Assembly (NCBI GenBank): GCA_001586965.3
Contig: LUCW03000732.1
Span: 52,501-74,542 of the forward strand
Length of the DNA stretch: 22,042 bases
Direction: 5' to 3'
From: Sphaeroforma sirkka
Lineage: Eukaryota; Opisthokonta; Ichthyosporea; Ichthyophonida
Shown here: positions 1 to 9,429 of the stretch, piece by piece
How positions within the stretch are numbered: position 1 is the first letter of the stretch
Layout: every line of letters starts with the position of its first letter
Notes under the pieces: generated by a model
Databases searched by the model: none
Seen by the model: only the letters and a program-made list of their open reading frames with translations
What the model was told of the DNA's origin: nothing
Translations under genes and position numbers: made by a program

Positions 1-2
1 AT

Positions 3-270
3 AATATTAGACTTCGTCCATCTAAGTGTCATTTTTCACGATATAAGTCGCAACCGATTGTATATTATGGACGTTTATTAATTGATGGTTATAATACTAT
101 ATCAGCAGATCGCATGGAAGCAATAACAAGACTTGCGGCACCTGGTGACAAAGAAGCGGTGCAGAAATTTGTGGCTACCTTAAATTGGTGGGCTGCATAC
201 ATACACAATATGGCACTCATGTTGGCTCCGCCTACTGACCTCCTCCAGAAGAATCGGCGTTTCGAGTGAA
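3..270 (+). pseudogene. Reverse transcriptase C-terminal part (fossil)
   Basis: One frame reads through motifs typical of the end of a Ty3/gypsy RT. A 'RPSKCHFSR' segment corresponds to the usual KCxF motif after the palm. It is followed by 'YYGRLLIDGYNTISADRM' (the FLGHIVSxxGIxxDPxK position) and by 'VQKFVATLNWWAAYI', the counterpart of the VRSFLGLxNYYRxFI motif. The catalytic YxDD would lie upstream of the window. It runs directly into RNase H. Identification is by motif memory, not by a search. Confidence 0.8.
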
Positions 271-1220
271 CGGCGGCCTGCAATGCAGCTTTTCATGCAG
301 TGATATCGGCTATTACGAGCAGCATATACCTTGTGACACCAGATCCGCACCACCATCTTCATTATTTCTCTGATGCGAGCCAGATTGGTGTATAGGATCA
401 GTCTTATTTGTGCGCATACCGCGAGAAGGTGAAAAACCAACAGCTTTGCCACCGAAGTGAAAGCAATTACCAACTCAGAAAGTTAGGCTATCTTTTACAA
501 ACGAACAACGTCAGGCGGAAGCATGGTTCCTACAGACTGTGAAGATAAGCTAGGACATGATGGTTCTAGCCAAAGAATATAAAGAACTTGAAGCGGCCAT
601 TAAAATGAGTCGTGCGTTAAACCTATGGGCATCAAACTCTCCTAATTCAAGTTTATTGGAGTCTCATTCATCAGACGACATACCATTTTTGTTGGAAGAT
701 AATTCAGTTGATAAATTTCCAACAGTTCCTCTACCTAGACACAAGAAGAGGAAGATGAGTTCTGAAGTATTTCAGGAATATCGTGAGCTTTTGCATTGGC
801 ATAATGCGATACGCTTGTCAACCCCTCGAGCACTTTTTGCAGGAATGGGGGGTCAAGCTTTGGTGGATCCGAGACAAGATGGCTACATGGTTAATGGTGT
901 AGATCGTTTGTTGCTTGTGTCATGCCGTAGTGCCAAGTTCAATCCTGCACAAGGAAGATATCATGTGGTTGACCAGGAGGCTATTGGTCAGGCCTATGGG
1001 ATACATAAAGATGAAATGACAATAATGGCGGACTATAATCCGCTTAACATTTGGACAGACTGCCAACCTTTGTTGGGTTTATACCGACCAGGTGCCTAAT
1101 TTGCGAATGATGTGCGAGGTAATCGACTTATTCGACTGATAGAAAAAGTTAGATCTAATACAATATACATCAGGCATATACCAGGAGAATTTTTCTTCTG
1201 TGCTGATATGGCGTCGCTTG
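270..1220 (+). pseudogene. RNase H domain of the plus-strand gypsy-type fossil
   Basis: Short segments match RNase H of Ty3/gypsy pol. 'YFSDASQIG' is the first catalytic-Asp strand. 'FNPAQGRYHVVDQEAIGQAY' in the longest open stretch (557-1099) corresponds to the LTPAERRYSTTExEALAxVxA helix. 'LNIWTDCQPLLGLY' is the TDHxPL strand. 'IYIRHIPGEFFFCADMAS' near 1160-1215 is the HIPGxxNxxADxLS end. The 557-1099 stretch carries about 110 polar residues before the helix that I cannot assign, which is a longer spacer than usual in this domain. The region is decayed. Confidence 0.75.
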
Positions 1221-1384
1221 ATCCTAATGTTGTAGACCCGCTAATGGAGTTCCGATAAAAGACTGTAACGTGGAGTGTCCCTTTGTCCATTCATGGTCCG
1301 ATTTTGGTGGCAACTTTATCTGAGCTGGACCATAATTATACAGATGAGTTGTTATTGAACCGCTCTTGGTTTAAACATGCTTAT

Positions 1385-1800
1385 ATGCGACTAAACTGTG
1401 CCACGAGCTGCCCAAATATGTATCTAAGGATGGAGGTACTTTAGGCTGTTCGGCAGAGGACGTAAATCTTTCACACCTTTATTATTATATAGACCCGTCA
1501 TAGGCCAAGTTAGGTGAGTTCTTTGCTGTCTTTATTCCAGCGACGGAAGCTACAGCCTTGGGAGTTGTACCATTTTGGGAGACGGCTCCCTGGTTGCCGG
1601 TGTTCTTCAATCTGTCAATGAAAGACCCTTTAGTGATTCAACATACTGAGGATACTTTTCTTTAGCATAGCAAGGTGCCGTTAGGACTACCACCTTGGAA
1701 CCACACTTTAATAGGAAGACTTTCAAGTAATGGGATTAAGAACATACCATTGTCAATGAGTTTTAGGCATTGTTTAAGACGAATAGGACCTCCTCCAGGG
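1385..1800 (+). pseudogene. DIRS/Ngaro-like post-RNase H tail (fossil)
   Basis: After RNase H the sequence does not go straight to integrase. One stretch reads 'LPKYVSKDGGTLGCSAEDV', resembling the DLFAsxxNxxLPxYxS...DAF segment that follows RNase H in DIRS and Ngaro elements. A second reads 'ALGVVPFWETAPWLPVFFNL' followed by 'KDPLVI', resembling their 'VPxWPxxPWxPLLLxLxxDPL' segment. 'LPPWNHTLIGRLSSNG' resembles the closing 'LxAxRLSG'. The same tail appears in the minus-strand fossil at about 4967-5316, which argues against chance. The resemblance is to patterns I know; no alignment was run. Confidence 0.5.
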
Positions 1801-2124
1801 GTACATAACCTTTTAAACCTTTTGGTAGACAGAAAACTTCTACGTCACGCAAGGCGATTAATGTATTTTTTACATTGGACACTAGTAAGAACATTACGTG
1901 ATTTTGAGAATACATTTTTTACTACAAATAAAACAGTGAATAATGATAACTTGGATCCGCAATATGATCCTATCCTGGAAGCTAATAATGCTAACCAGGC
2001 GATAACAAAATCCACTGTGAACAGTGGAGAGCAGTTCGGAACTCATGTTCAGTCTAATGGGAACCTAGCAGAGGATCCATTGACAACTCAAACTATAAAC
2101 AGTACTGAGATAACCGAAATCTGA
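1675..2124 (+). pseudogene. Open stretch between RNase H tail and integrase (fossil)
   Basis: An open stretch of 149 codons. The first part overlaps the end of the DIRS-like tail. The middle is basic and hydrophobic ('LLRHARRLMYFLHWTLVRTL'). The last 75 residues are rich in Asn, Thr, Gln and Ser, like a disordered linker. I do not recognise a domain beyond the tail. It sits between RNase H and integrase of the same fossil and is most simply a linker of that polyprotein. Confidence 0.45.
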
Positions 2125-2459
2125 ACTAGGGGTACAGGCCGAAAGAGGTACTACCTTGAATACACAATTAATACCATATGGCTATTGCGATCAAAGCAGA
2201 TGGTCAGTCTCTGACCTCAGAACAAGTAGACACATACATGAATGCAAATACTTACATGTATGAAGCACCGGCAGAAGTAGAGCACAATGCAGATGCTGAC
2301 ATTCTTGTTGGGAACACGTCTACCAGCTAGCTTACCAGTGCGTTCCATACGATTGCAGCAACACCTCAGGAAGATCAACCAAGAATGAGAGTGATTGTGG
2401 AGCGCACTGATGTTCCAGCAGAACCCAACCCGACGGCCATTCCTTTAACCTTATAAGAA

Positions 2460-3565
2460 ATGATGACATATTCAAATACTAGAGAGTATGAGGTAAAAGG
2501 TAGGAAAGTTGATTCTGAGCGTGTTCTACAGTGCATATGGTTATTACATAAAGGAAAAGGCCATCTTCAAGCCAGACACTGGGCGGTTGGATTTTTCCAG
2601 AGGTTCTTCTAAAGCGGTTAAGAGATTCCTGTCTTAGATGCCCTATTGAAGGTGCTGCTTATGGCCCGAAGCCTGGGTTGCTAACTCAACCTCCGCGAGC
2701 TCTATATTTAGGGTAGGTGCGCCATGTAGACTACAAAGTGATGAAACCAACCGTACGTGGTAAAAATATCAATTATGATGTATAGATCGGTTTACGCGAC
2801 AATTGTATGGAGCACCCTTTAAACATACTGAAAAAACAGCTCTGGATGCAATAGTAGTGCTACAACAAGGACCCGAACAATGGGCATCAATGGATACTTA
2901 TGTGGTGGACAAGGATGGTCCATTTCAGAGTGAACTATTTTTGAATTTTTGTAAGAAGTATGGTACACATAGACATATGGTTTCAACGGGCAGTCATGAA
3001 GATGCAGGCCTGATAGAAAAGGTTATGGATGAATTCCGAGCTTGGGTAGTTAGGAATGATTATGAAGATACTTGGGATCTTTATAGCTGGGAATTTTGTC
3101 GTGATAAAAATTCTACTGTAAATACAGTAACTAACATAGAGTCGCATAGTTTAATTGCCAATAGACCTTTTCACCATTCAGTTTATAGACAATTGGAGAA
3201 CGTTGTAAATGATGGGCTTAATAAAGACGAAGAGGAATTGGTGTCTTTGTTATCACCACCAACTCAAGAAGATATCAAAATATGGCAACGAGATCGAAAG
3301 GCACAGATTTCACAAAGTGCACAAGCTAACAAGCATCGGTATGGTGCACCGATGATAGCTGTGGGTAGGAAGGTACGGTATAAGATTAAACCTTCACCTT
3401 TTTCAGATGCTACAAAATGGAGTACTCCTGCAGTGGTAATAGCTCTGGATCCTCCAGTAATGCAGTAGTGCGGAATTTGGCAACGAACAAAACATACGGT
3501 TTGTATCGATGTAAACTTAAAGCATGTCCTCCCAGTTGGCACGCCAAATGTTGAAATCAAAGGGG
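2460..3565 (+). pseudogene. DDE integrase of the gypsy-type fossil
   Basis: Zinc-binding region: 'CIWLLHKGKGHLQARHWAVG' followed by 'CLRCPI' matches the H-x-H...CxxC arrangement of retroviral-type integrases. Catalytic core: 'HVDYKVM' could carry the first Asp. The long open stretch (2803-3468) has 'VVDKDGPFQSELFLNFCKKY', the SDNGPxFxSxxFxxFCxxxG strand with the second Asp, then 'EDAGLIEKVMDEFR', the N-G-L-x-E-R-x-N helix with the Glu. C-terminal module: 'VGRKVRYKIKPSPFSDATKW' and, further on, 'VCIDVNLKHVLPVGTPNVEI' match the GPY/F-type module of Ty3/gypsy integrases. No chromodomain is evident afterwards. The gene is broken. Confidence 0.75.
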
Positions 3566-3590
3566 TAAGAGATTCTTCGATTTATTCCAA

Positions 3591-3941
3591 TTGGTATTTT
3601 ATCTCAGCTCCTTTAAGAATGCCCATGAGATCGAGAAGGCAAAACTTGCTAAGGCATTTTGTGACTATAAGTCAGCAAGAAGTTTTCAATTTGGCAGTAC
3701 TTGTGCATTTCGCAAGTGGAATTTACTTTGTGATGCTCACAAGGAATTCAAGCAGCCAGTGAATGTTTTCAATTCGGACTGTGAAGATTTCGTATGCAAG
3801 CATTTGGATAAGAGTCCAGCTCAAAATCTTAATTCTGCTATGCGTTGTGCTTATAGATTAGCCAATGGTGCAGAATATCGTGCGTCCCAGATTTTAGATT
3901 GGAAAACAAAGCATGATGCATCTGTACCAGTGGATCGCTAA
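3591..3941 (+). pseudogene. Unknown open stretch, resembling a tyrosine-recombinase core-binding domain
   Basis: A 116-codon open stretch starting 26 bases after the integrase module ends. Residues about 35-95 contain 'FRKWNLLCDAH' followed by 'FNSDCEDFVCKHLDKSPAQN' and 'LNSAMRCAYRLANGAEY'. The pattern (aromatic-x2-[FL]C, then Asp/Phe, then a helix with S-x3-L-N-S-A-x4-AxRLAG) is what I associate with the N-terminal SAM-like DNA-binding domain of tyrosine recombinases, including those of DIRS/Ngaro and Crypton elements. No catalytic residues are expected in this part. It could instead be an unrelated C-terminal extension of the gypsy-type pol. Confidence 0.3.
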
Positions 3942-4200
3942 TTGATATTGGCAGAACTTCATTGCGGGGGGTGGTTAAGCAAGGGTTAATTTCCTTGTAT
4001 ATAGTGATATATTTTAACCACAACTTTGATCTTAGCACGTATGCTGTCCCCAGTATACTGATAATAACGACTTGGATTTCAGTATAATTGCTGTTTTATT
4101 AATTTGTGAATTTTAAGAAATTTATGAATACTTTAAAAAAATTGAGAATAAGGGGTCTGACTTAGGATCCTGTGTCGTATACTTGACAGCCCTATCTTAG

Positions 4201-4611
4201 CAGCATTTAAAGATACTTATGTATAGGTGTAAAACCGTACCTTCATGGCAATTCCCGGGGGTTCGGCTAAGTGATTGGAGCTGGAGAGAATCAGATTCTA
4301 GCATAGTGATCGATAAGTCAATTAATCCTTCAATCAGATTGTCCGATGAATAGATTATTGTTGCGACACTAAAAGACTATAGGAAGGGTTTAGTTCCATT
4401 CCGAGACGGATATTACTACAACAATAGTTATAAGGTGGTACAATGTATGCATATTGATCGTGAGGATCAAGAACTGAAGGAGATTTGCAAGATTCTACGC
4501 GAAGGATTGCGCGGTGAAGGTAAAGAAGATCGACTTCCAACCAGAGGTAGATGTGATAACAAAGAGAAGGACCCTTTCTGTAATGCTTGTGTTCATGACT
4601 TAAGGACGTAA
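4201..4611 (+). pseudogene. Unrecognised coding-like stretches, possibly recombinase-like
   Basis: Two neighbouring open segments on the plus strand, without a recognisable start codon, have coding-like composition. The first includes 'FPGVRLSDWSWRESDSSIVI', which recalls the box I region of tyrosine recombinases (G-x-R-x-S-E-x4-L-x-W). The second (from about 4355) has 'KDPFCNACVHDLRT', which recalls the 'CPVxALxxYL' segment of eukaryotic recombinases, plus an acidic-basic helix ('REDQELKEICKILREGLR'). No box II HxxR or catalytic Tyr is visible. The assignment is speculative; zinc binding by the three cysteines near the end is an equal possibility. Confidence 0.2.
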
Positions 4612-4715
4612 GTCAAGTTAATACATTAGCTAATATAAATAAATTTCCATTTGAAGAAAAGTTAAAAAAAGAAAAAACTTGTTGGATTTTGGTGATTGGC
4701 GGGAAGACCAAAATC

Positions 4716-4966
4716 TGTAAGTAATAGTTCAGAGATCATAAAATTTAGTTTATAATATCCTACATCTACTATCGTCTCAAATAGGTCCAAGTAAATGAGT
4801 CATACCAAATACTCAGGCTATTGAAGCCATCAAAGTGAATTTAGAACACTTTGGAAATATTGCAAAAAAAAGAACTTGTGTTAAATTCTTTTAAATACAA
4901 ATAAAAACCAAATGTTATCTCATTTGATCTTGATATTTTAGACTGACCAGAAGCCGTATTTCTACA
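4716..4966 (+). repeat. Direct repeat copy A (LTR-like, ~250 bp)
   Basis: Begins TGTAAGTA and ends TTCTACA, so it has TG...CA ends with a 4-bp terminal inversion (TGTA/TACA), as LTRs do. It contains AATAAA on the plus strand near 4900. By eye it matches copy B (5317-5562) at about 97%, with roughly eight substitutions and one 3-base length difference in an A-run. No target-site duplication is obvious. Orientation is uncertain; the AATAAA favours plus. Confidence 0.8.
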
Positions 4967-5316
4967 ACTGTAAATGCATCTTCGCCTCTCGTACTACCTC
5001 CCAGCTCCTCGAAAGTATAATAAGGTAAAAGGGCATTCTGGCGGTCTGCAAACAGGTCAATGGTGACCCCGGGCTACTCATCTATCGCCCGTCAAAACCA
5101 GGCCAAATTTAAGTGTTGGGTATGCTTTACGGATGAGGCTAGAACACATTCCGCTAACGGTAGGGTCAAGTTCTCATCGTCGTCGCTTTGATCACATATC
5201 GCCGGCATAGGTAAGAGATCGTCCGGATCCGGCAACTCCAGAGGTCAGCCAAACGGCACCAGCCGTTTCACAGGCCATAATGCTTAATGCACATCGACTG
5301 CAGGCATACGCAGCCC
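4967..5316 (-). pseudogene. DIRS-like post-RNase H tail between the two repeats (fossil)
   Basis: On the minus strand one frame reads 'VTIDLFADRQNALYPYYTF' and then 'GGSTRGEDAFTV'. This is the DLFAxxxNALxPxYxx...DAF pattern found after RNase H in DIRS/Ngaro-type polyproteins. It aligns by eye with the plus-strand fossil at about 1385-1475, where GGT-x4-AEDV stands in place of GGSTRGEDAF. Upstream in the same frame is an acidic stretch ('CDQSDDDENLTLPLAECV'). Copy A of the direct repeat cuts it off at 4966. Confidence 0.55.
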
Positions 5317-5562
5317 TAAGTAGTAGTTCAGAGATCATAAAATTTAGTTTATAATATCCTACATCTACTATCGTCTCGAATAGGTCCATGTAAATGAGTC
5401 ATACCAAATACTCAGGCTATTGAAGCCATCAAAGTGAATTTAGAACACTTTGGAAATATTGCAAAAAGAACTTGTGTTAAATTCTTTTAAATACAAATAA
5501 AAACCAAATGTTATCTCATTTGATTTTGATATTTTAGACTGTCTGGAGGCCGTATTTCTACA
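5317..5562 (+). repeat. Direct repeat copy B (LTR-like, ~246 bp)
   Basis: Same sequence and orientation as copy A, ending TTCTACA; the first two bases of copy A (TG) are not matched here. It directly abuts the minus-strand RT fossil at 5563 and the DIRS-like tail fossil at 5316. The high identity to copy A implies a much more recent origin than the surrounding fossils. The 350 bases between the copies show no primer-binding site or polypurine tract that I can see, so this is not a canonical small LTR element. Confidence 0.8.
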
Positions 5563-6354
5563 CATGGAGGTAATTCGTTACCCCTAAGGCGGAAGCGATG
5601 TCCTTGTACCATAGCGGGGTAGACCAGTCGATTAGCTTTGTCTGTTTCTCATAGTCAATGTCGATGCCTTGCGCGGATACCTTCTTACCTATGATCATAA
5701 CTTTGGGGATAGCAAAGTGGCACTTAGCGGGGTTGAGCTTAAAGCTAATGGTATGTCAAGCGTTGGATCACCTTCTGCCGCGTCCTAATATGTTTGTCAT
5801 AGTCGTCGCTAGCGATAACTATGTCGTCGATATAGTGATGGACCGGTATGCCGTCGAGCATATGTGAGAACATGGAGTCCGTACGGTGCTGATGTAAACG
5901 AGTACTGATAACGCTCGTCTGTGAAACTAAATAAGTATTGTGAATCTGGATGTATCGGCAGCCTGTGGTATGCTGCAGAGATGTCCAAGGTTGTGTAGTA
6001 CTTTTTACTCTTTAGTCGGAAGATGAGTTCGTTGACCTTTGGAATCAAATACTGGTCACCAGCGATAAGCGCGTTGACGGCACACATGTCTAAACACACC
6101 CTCACCTTCTTCACGTTTCCTTTCGCATCGAACGTCGGAACCGCTAGAAGAAGGAGGTTCACTGTTGTCGGTGTCGTACGTTTTGTTATTACCAAATCCG
6201 CCGACCACTTCTGCACTTGCTCGTTTACGTAGGGCAGCCATCGGTCGGATCCAAAATTACTCGTAGACCTACGCATGTGCATAGCCTGTTCACGTTTGAC
6301 TGGGATGGTAACTTTACTCCCTGCCAAACGACATCTCGAATTATCGGCAATCAA
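5563..6354 (-). pseudogene. Reverse transcriptase of the minus-strand gypsy-type fossil
   Basis: The clearest retroelement domain in the window. The open stretch 6354-5809 carries 'VKREQAMHMRR' and 'WSADLVITKR' (the N-terminal palm and fingers), 'VRVCLDMCAVNALIAGDQYL' (the RMCVDYRxLNxxTxxDxYP motif), 'YYTTLDISAAYHRLPIHPDS' (motif A, the first catalytic Asp) and 'YQYSFTSAPYG' (motif B, fTxaPfGL). The catalytic YIDD of motif C is encoded at 5834-5823. 'PAKCHFAI' is the KCxF segment beyond it. Order and spacing are those of Ty3/gypsy RT. The domain is broken and ends against repeat copy B. Confidence 0.88.
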
Positions 6355-6448
6355 CGCGTTGCGAGCCGTTGGTGTACGTGTGGGATAGGTTCGATGAGCT
6401 CATCAAGTTCTGTAGGATTTATCGGTGCGAGAGGCGATTGGATACCGC

Positions 6449-6612
6449 CTATAGTCCCAAACCTTTCAACATGTCTTGCCTCACTATGATGTCCATACTT
6501 GCAGGTAAACTCATCAGTTCAAGTAATCCGTCGATAATCTTGGTTCCGTATCGAATAGGCAATACTTCCGTCTGTCGTCCCCAGTCAAGGAGTTCGTACC
6601 GCCTTGTCAGCT
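6449..6612 (-). pseudogene. Aspartic protease C-terminal part (fossil)
   Basis: A short open stretch just upstream of RT reads 'ASMDIIVRQDMLKGLGL', matching the ILGxDxLxxLG segment that ends retropepsins of Ty3/gypsy elements. The Asp-Thr/Ser-Gly catalytic motif is not visible. Position between gag-like sequence and RT is as expected. Confidence 0.5.
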
Positions 6613-6699
6613 AAATAAGAAAATACTCTAAATGTACATGACCTACATGGGAAAGTCACTCAATGTACATACAGATTTTAATGAGTTGATTTCAATAAG

Positions 6700-7384
6700 T
6701 TCTGTTGAAAGTCTGCGTCCGTTTGGCACCGCTCGCGTGCCCGCCTATGGTTTTCCATGAGCTGTTTCATTTGTTCCATGATGGGGGTGTGTATATTCTT
6801 ACTGTGGCCAGCTTGCGAAACACGGGGTCGACTGTGGCTTGCGTCTCATGCGAGCAGATCTGTTCGATTTGTAATTGTAGAGTCCACTTTTTCTGCTTCG
6901 CTAATACTTGTTCACGCGCAAAATCTTGCAATGATTGGGTCTCACCCTCGGATTGAAGACCTTACGATCCTGGTGATACATACCCGAGTCCGTGATGTGG
7001 TTGAGTGCGGCCCTGAATGAGCCGGATGTTCCCGAAGACGAATGAGAAGGCAGATCGTTACTAGCTACATATTCACCAGTAAGGCCTGACTCTGATCCGC
7101 ACGCAGGTCGGGAACTCTCAAGACTCAGTGTCGAATACGACGTCCTCCTCTGAGTGGTTGGGCTCACCTCCGTGTGCTGTTGGTGTCTGCCTACCGTTAG
7201 TGAACGTCGGGTGACGAACCTCTAGACGCGCCTGTTGTTGCCCCTCCGGATCCTGCTCTGATTCTTGGCTGGTGCGGTTCGGATTAGATTGGCGGCGCTT
7301 TGTACCGCGCCGGTCAATATCATCTCCCTTGCGACGTTCAGGGTTTAGATGTTGCTGTCTACTACTTTGGCGGGGGTTGGACAT
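6700..7384 (-). pseudogene. Gag-like start of the minus-strand fossil
   Basis: An ATG at 7384 opens 'MSNPRQSSRQQHLNPERRKG', a basic, Gln/Arg/Ser-rich leader like many gypsy gag starts, continuing to about 7118. A second coding-like frame follows at about 7100-6901. No capsid or zinc-knuckle motif is visible, so the gag label rests on position upstream of protease and RT and on composition. Confidence 0.4.
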
Positions 7385-7449
7385 GGTGGATGAAGTGTGT
7401 TTCAACGGAGATCTTGAAATGTGTGCGAACAAACTCGGGAAGAATTGAG

Positions 7450-7457
7450 TATAAATA
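7450..7457 (-). promoter_or_regulatory. TATA-like box upstream of the gag-like ATG
   Basis: On the minus strand TATTTATA lies about 70 nt upstream of the ATG at 7384, within GGGTATTTATACTC. A spacing of about 30 nt to a start site and a short leader would be plausible for an LTR or internal promoter. AT-rich matches are common, and no start site is known. Confidence 0.25.
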
Positions 7458-7489
7458 CCCGTTTCAATTCTAGAGTCCATCCCTCTAGC

Positions 7490-8039
7490 ACATTAAGCCT
7501 CGACGATTGTCCTCGTGGAACCAGTTATTCCATCCTCGGCTACTTCAACTTCACCCACAGAGTGGTAGGTGAGTCTCGACTCACCACCCAACGATCTGAT
7601 GTCTTGCTCTCCATTCGAATAAATTCTTTGCTGAGGTACGCCCCGCTTGTCGGAACATCTCTTAAAACCTTTGTAGTGTGCTCCTACTCCGATGTGGCGT
7701 CAAGCCCATCTTCGGTGCACCGTCTCTTACTCCACAGAAAGCTCCTGAATTGTCTTCTTGCTCCCCTTACTTCGTTTCCTCTGCTCGTCGTGTTTCGTCA
7801 TGTGCCGTTGCGGTCGTCGAATTATGTTCCCCGTCATATATGATATGTCGTCAACTATTGCGCTCCTAAAATGCTCGCCAACAAATAACGCACCCTATGC
7901 GTTCTCCTAAGCTTCCCCATTTACCTGTCTCACATCACACATGCACAATTTAATAATGTACCACTTACACCGCTCATGTTACGTACGAAAACACCCTTAT
8001 ATGATTCTATGGAGGCTCACTGGTGCCTACTTATTGCTC
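7490..8039. other. No recognised gene; one short near-palindrome
   Basis: Open stretches on both strands are short and unrecognised. A minus-strand stretch around 7860-7740 is basic and Lys/Arg-rich, which could be more gag-like debris. At 7568-7585 there is a perfect 8-bp inverted repeat with a 2-nt loop (GGTGAGTC/GACTCACC). Confidence 0.5.
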
Positions 8040-9221
8040 TATGTACACTCCCGTAACTCATTTCGTCGACGAAACCTATCTATAGCACTCTCCGTACAAT
8101 CTTGGTTGTAAACGACTTCACCTGGATTCCTGTTTTGGCGCAATTTCGTCACTACCCGCTGTAGTAACCCTTAAGTTAATTATTCTAAATAGCCACTCCT
8201 ATATATTCGTCTTGGACGCTACAAATCTATCGGTTAAATTTTTCGAAACTCCCCTATGTCCCGTGGTGAATACGGTTGCCATTGAATGCGCATGTCTTGC
8301 CGCTCAATTTCTACTTTTTGATTTCGTCGGCTTACCAAGCTTCCTTGGCATAAATTATTCACTTTCTTGTCGTGTGCTTGGTATATGTTATCCGCCGTAC
8401 CCTTTACATATATTATCTGTAACGCTTGCCCTATCTGTGTTTTGGTCATTGCTTGGTACATTTGATCGTCGGCATCAACTAATGTGTGCACTGTATCATC
8501 AACTAACGTCTATTCTAGGTGAAGACTATGTTCTGATTTGTATAACTCAACCTTCAATTATTCCGTGTTATTGTAAATCAAATATAGTATTCTACTGATT
8601 TCTCTATGTCGTAATACTAGCCGGTTCGGCTCTATTTATCTACACTTCCCATTTCTGCCACCGTAGTTCCTAAAGAGCCTCCTCTTTTCCTAACAGCTCC
8701 TCTCAACTAGGGTTTAAGCTTGTTACTTCATTGCAAAATTCTACTCATGCATCACACCCATTCAACCTTTTTTGCGTTTCCTAACACGCAACTACTTATC
8801 CGAGTTTTCTGGCTGGTTCTCTGTCTTCGTCATTTGATCGTTCTGGGCCCGTCTTTGTCGTTCTTTTGCCATTAATGTTCTTGACTGAGAGGTTTCCTCC
8901 TCGGATTCGACCGTAGGAACAGTTTCTGTCTTTGTACTCGTTGTCCAAACGTCGCTGGGAGTCGACCAGATAATTTAAATCGTTCAAGATGTCGAGCCAT
9001 GACGTTCCTGTTAATTTTGAACCTGCTTTCATTCACCTCAGCACTCGTGGGTGGTTCCCCCGGGCATTCCTGTGGCCATCCGGTCTCGATTCTTCCTCCG
9101 CTTCACTGCTGCTGTTTGACATTTATGAAGGTATCGTAGCGCTGGCATCGCTACTTGTGAACCCGCTATCCTCCTCTTCATTAGGCAAATTTTGGAAGAT
9201 CTCGTCATTTTGTTGCGACAT
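8040..9221 (-). pseudogene. Gag-like fossil of a retroelement, minus strand
   Basis: An ATG at 9221 begins 'MSQQNDEIFQNLPNEEEDSG', an acidic, Ser-rich leader. Coding-like stretches follow at about 9032-8796 (Arg/Lys-rich), 8491-8234 ('DADDQMYQAMTKTQIGQAL') and 8158-8042. The last includes 'LRQNRNPGEVVYNQD' and 'AIDRFRRRNELREC', similar to the 'lxQxxgESVxxYxxRFRxLxxEL' capsid signature of Ty3/gypsy gag. The stretches are in different frames and clearly decayed. Whether it belongs to the RT fossil at 6354-5563 or to another copy is not resolved. No zinc knuckle is visible. Confidence 0.4.
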
Positions 9222-9429
9222 ACTTTTAACAAAAAAAAAATACTATAAAAATTAACATCTATGGTAAGTTAAAAATGTCGTAAGTGCACGCTAAGATAAC
9301 TGTATCTCAACGTTCTCCCCACAGAGAGGGAGACATTCTTTTATTAGTTTAATGAGTCATGTGCCGATTTATACATCGCTGACTTCTAATTGATGAGTCG
9401 TGTGCTGATTCTATTAATCGGCAAAAACT

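Larger units (their letters stand above)
1..3565 (+). mobile_element. Ty3/gypsy-type LTR retroelement fossil, 5'-truncated by the window edge
   Basis: A decayed pol region read on the plus strand. In order: the C-terminal (thumb) part of reverse transcriptase at about 3-270, RNase H at about 270-1215, a DIRS/Ngaro-like post-RNase H tail at about 1385-1800, a polar linker to about 2124, and an integrase with zinc-binding, DDE core and C-terminal modules at about 2460-3565. Domain order RT-RNH-IN is that of Ty3/gypsy. Gag, protease and most of RT would lie left of the window. The reading frame is broken roughly a dozen or more times, so it looks old and inactive. No paired LTR is visible, so the ends are not defined. 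Confidence 0.8.
4967..7461 (-). mobile_element. Second Ty3/gypsy-type fossil, minus strand
   Basis: Reading right to left: a basic, polar gag-like start at 7384, the end of an aspartic protease at about 6612-6449, reverse transcriptase at about 6354-5563, repeat copy B, a DIRS-like post-RNase H tail at about 5316-4967, then repeat copy A. The RNase H domain and integrase are not visible. The reading frame is broken many times (of order ten). Repeat copies A and B appear to interrupt it. It is old, and its right end is uncertain because another gag-like fossil lies beyond 8040. Confidence 0.75.

Noticed and set aside
3964-3990. G-run followed by TGGTTAAG read as polypurine tract plus 3' LTR start
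   Set aside because: No second copy of the presumed LTR lies in the window and the downstream boundary cannot be found; the coding-like stretches at 4201-4611 also argue against it.
5809-6489. Plus-strand open frames opposite the RT fossil
   Set aside because: Antisense to clear RT motifs on the minus strand.
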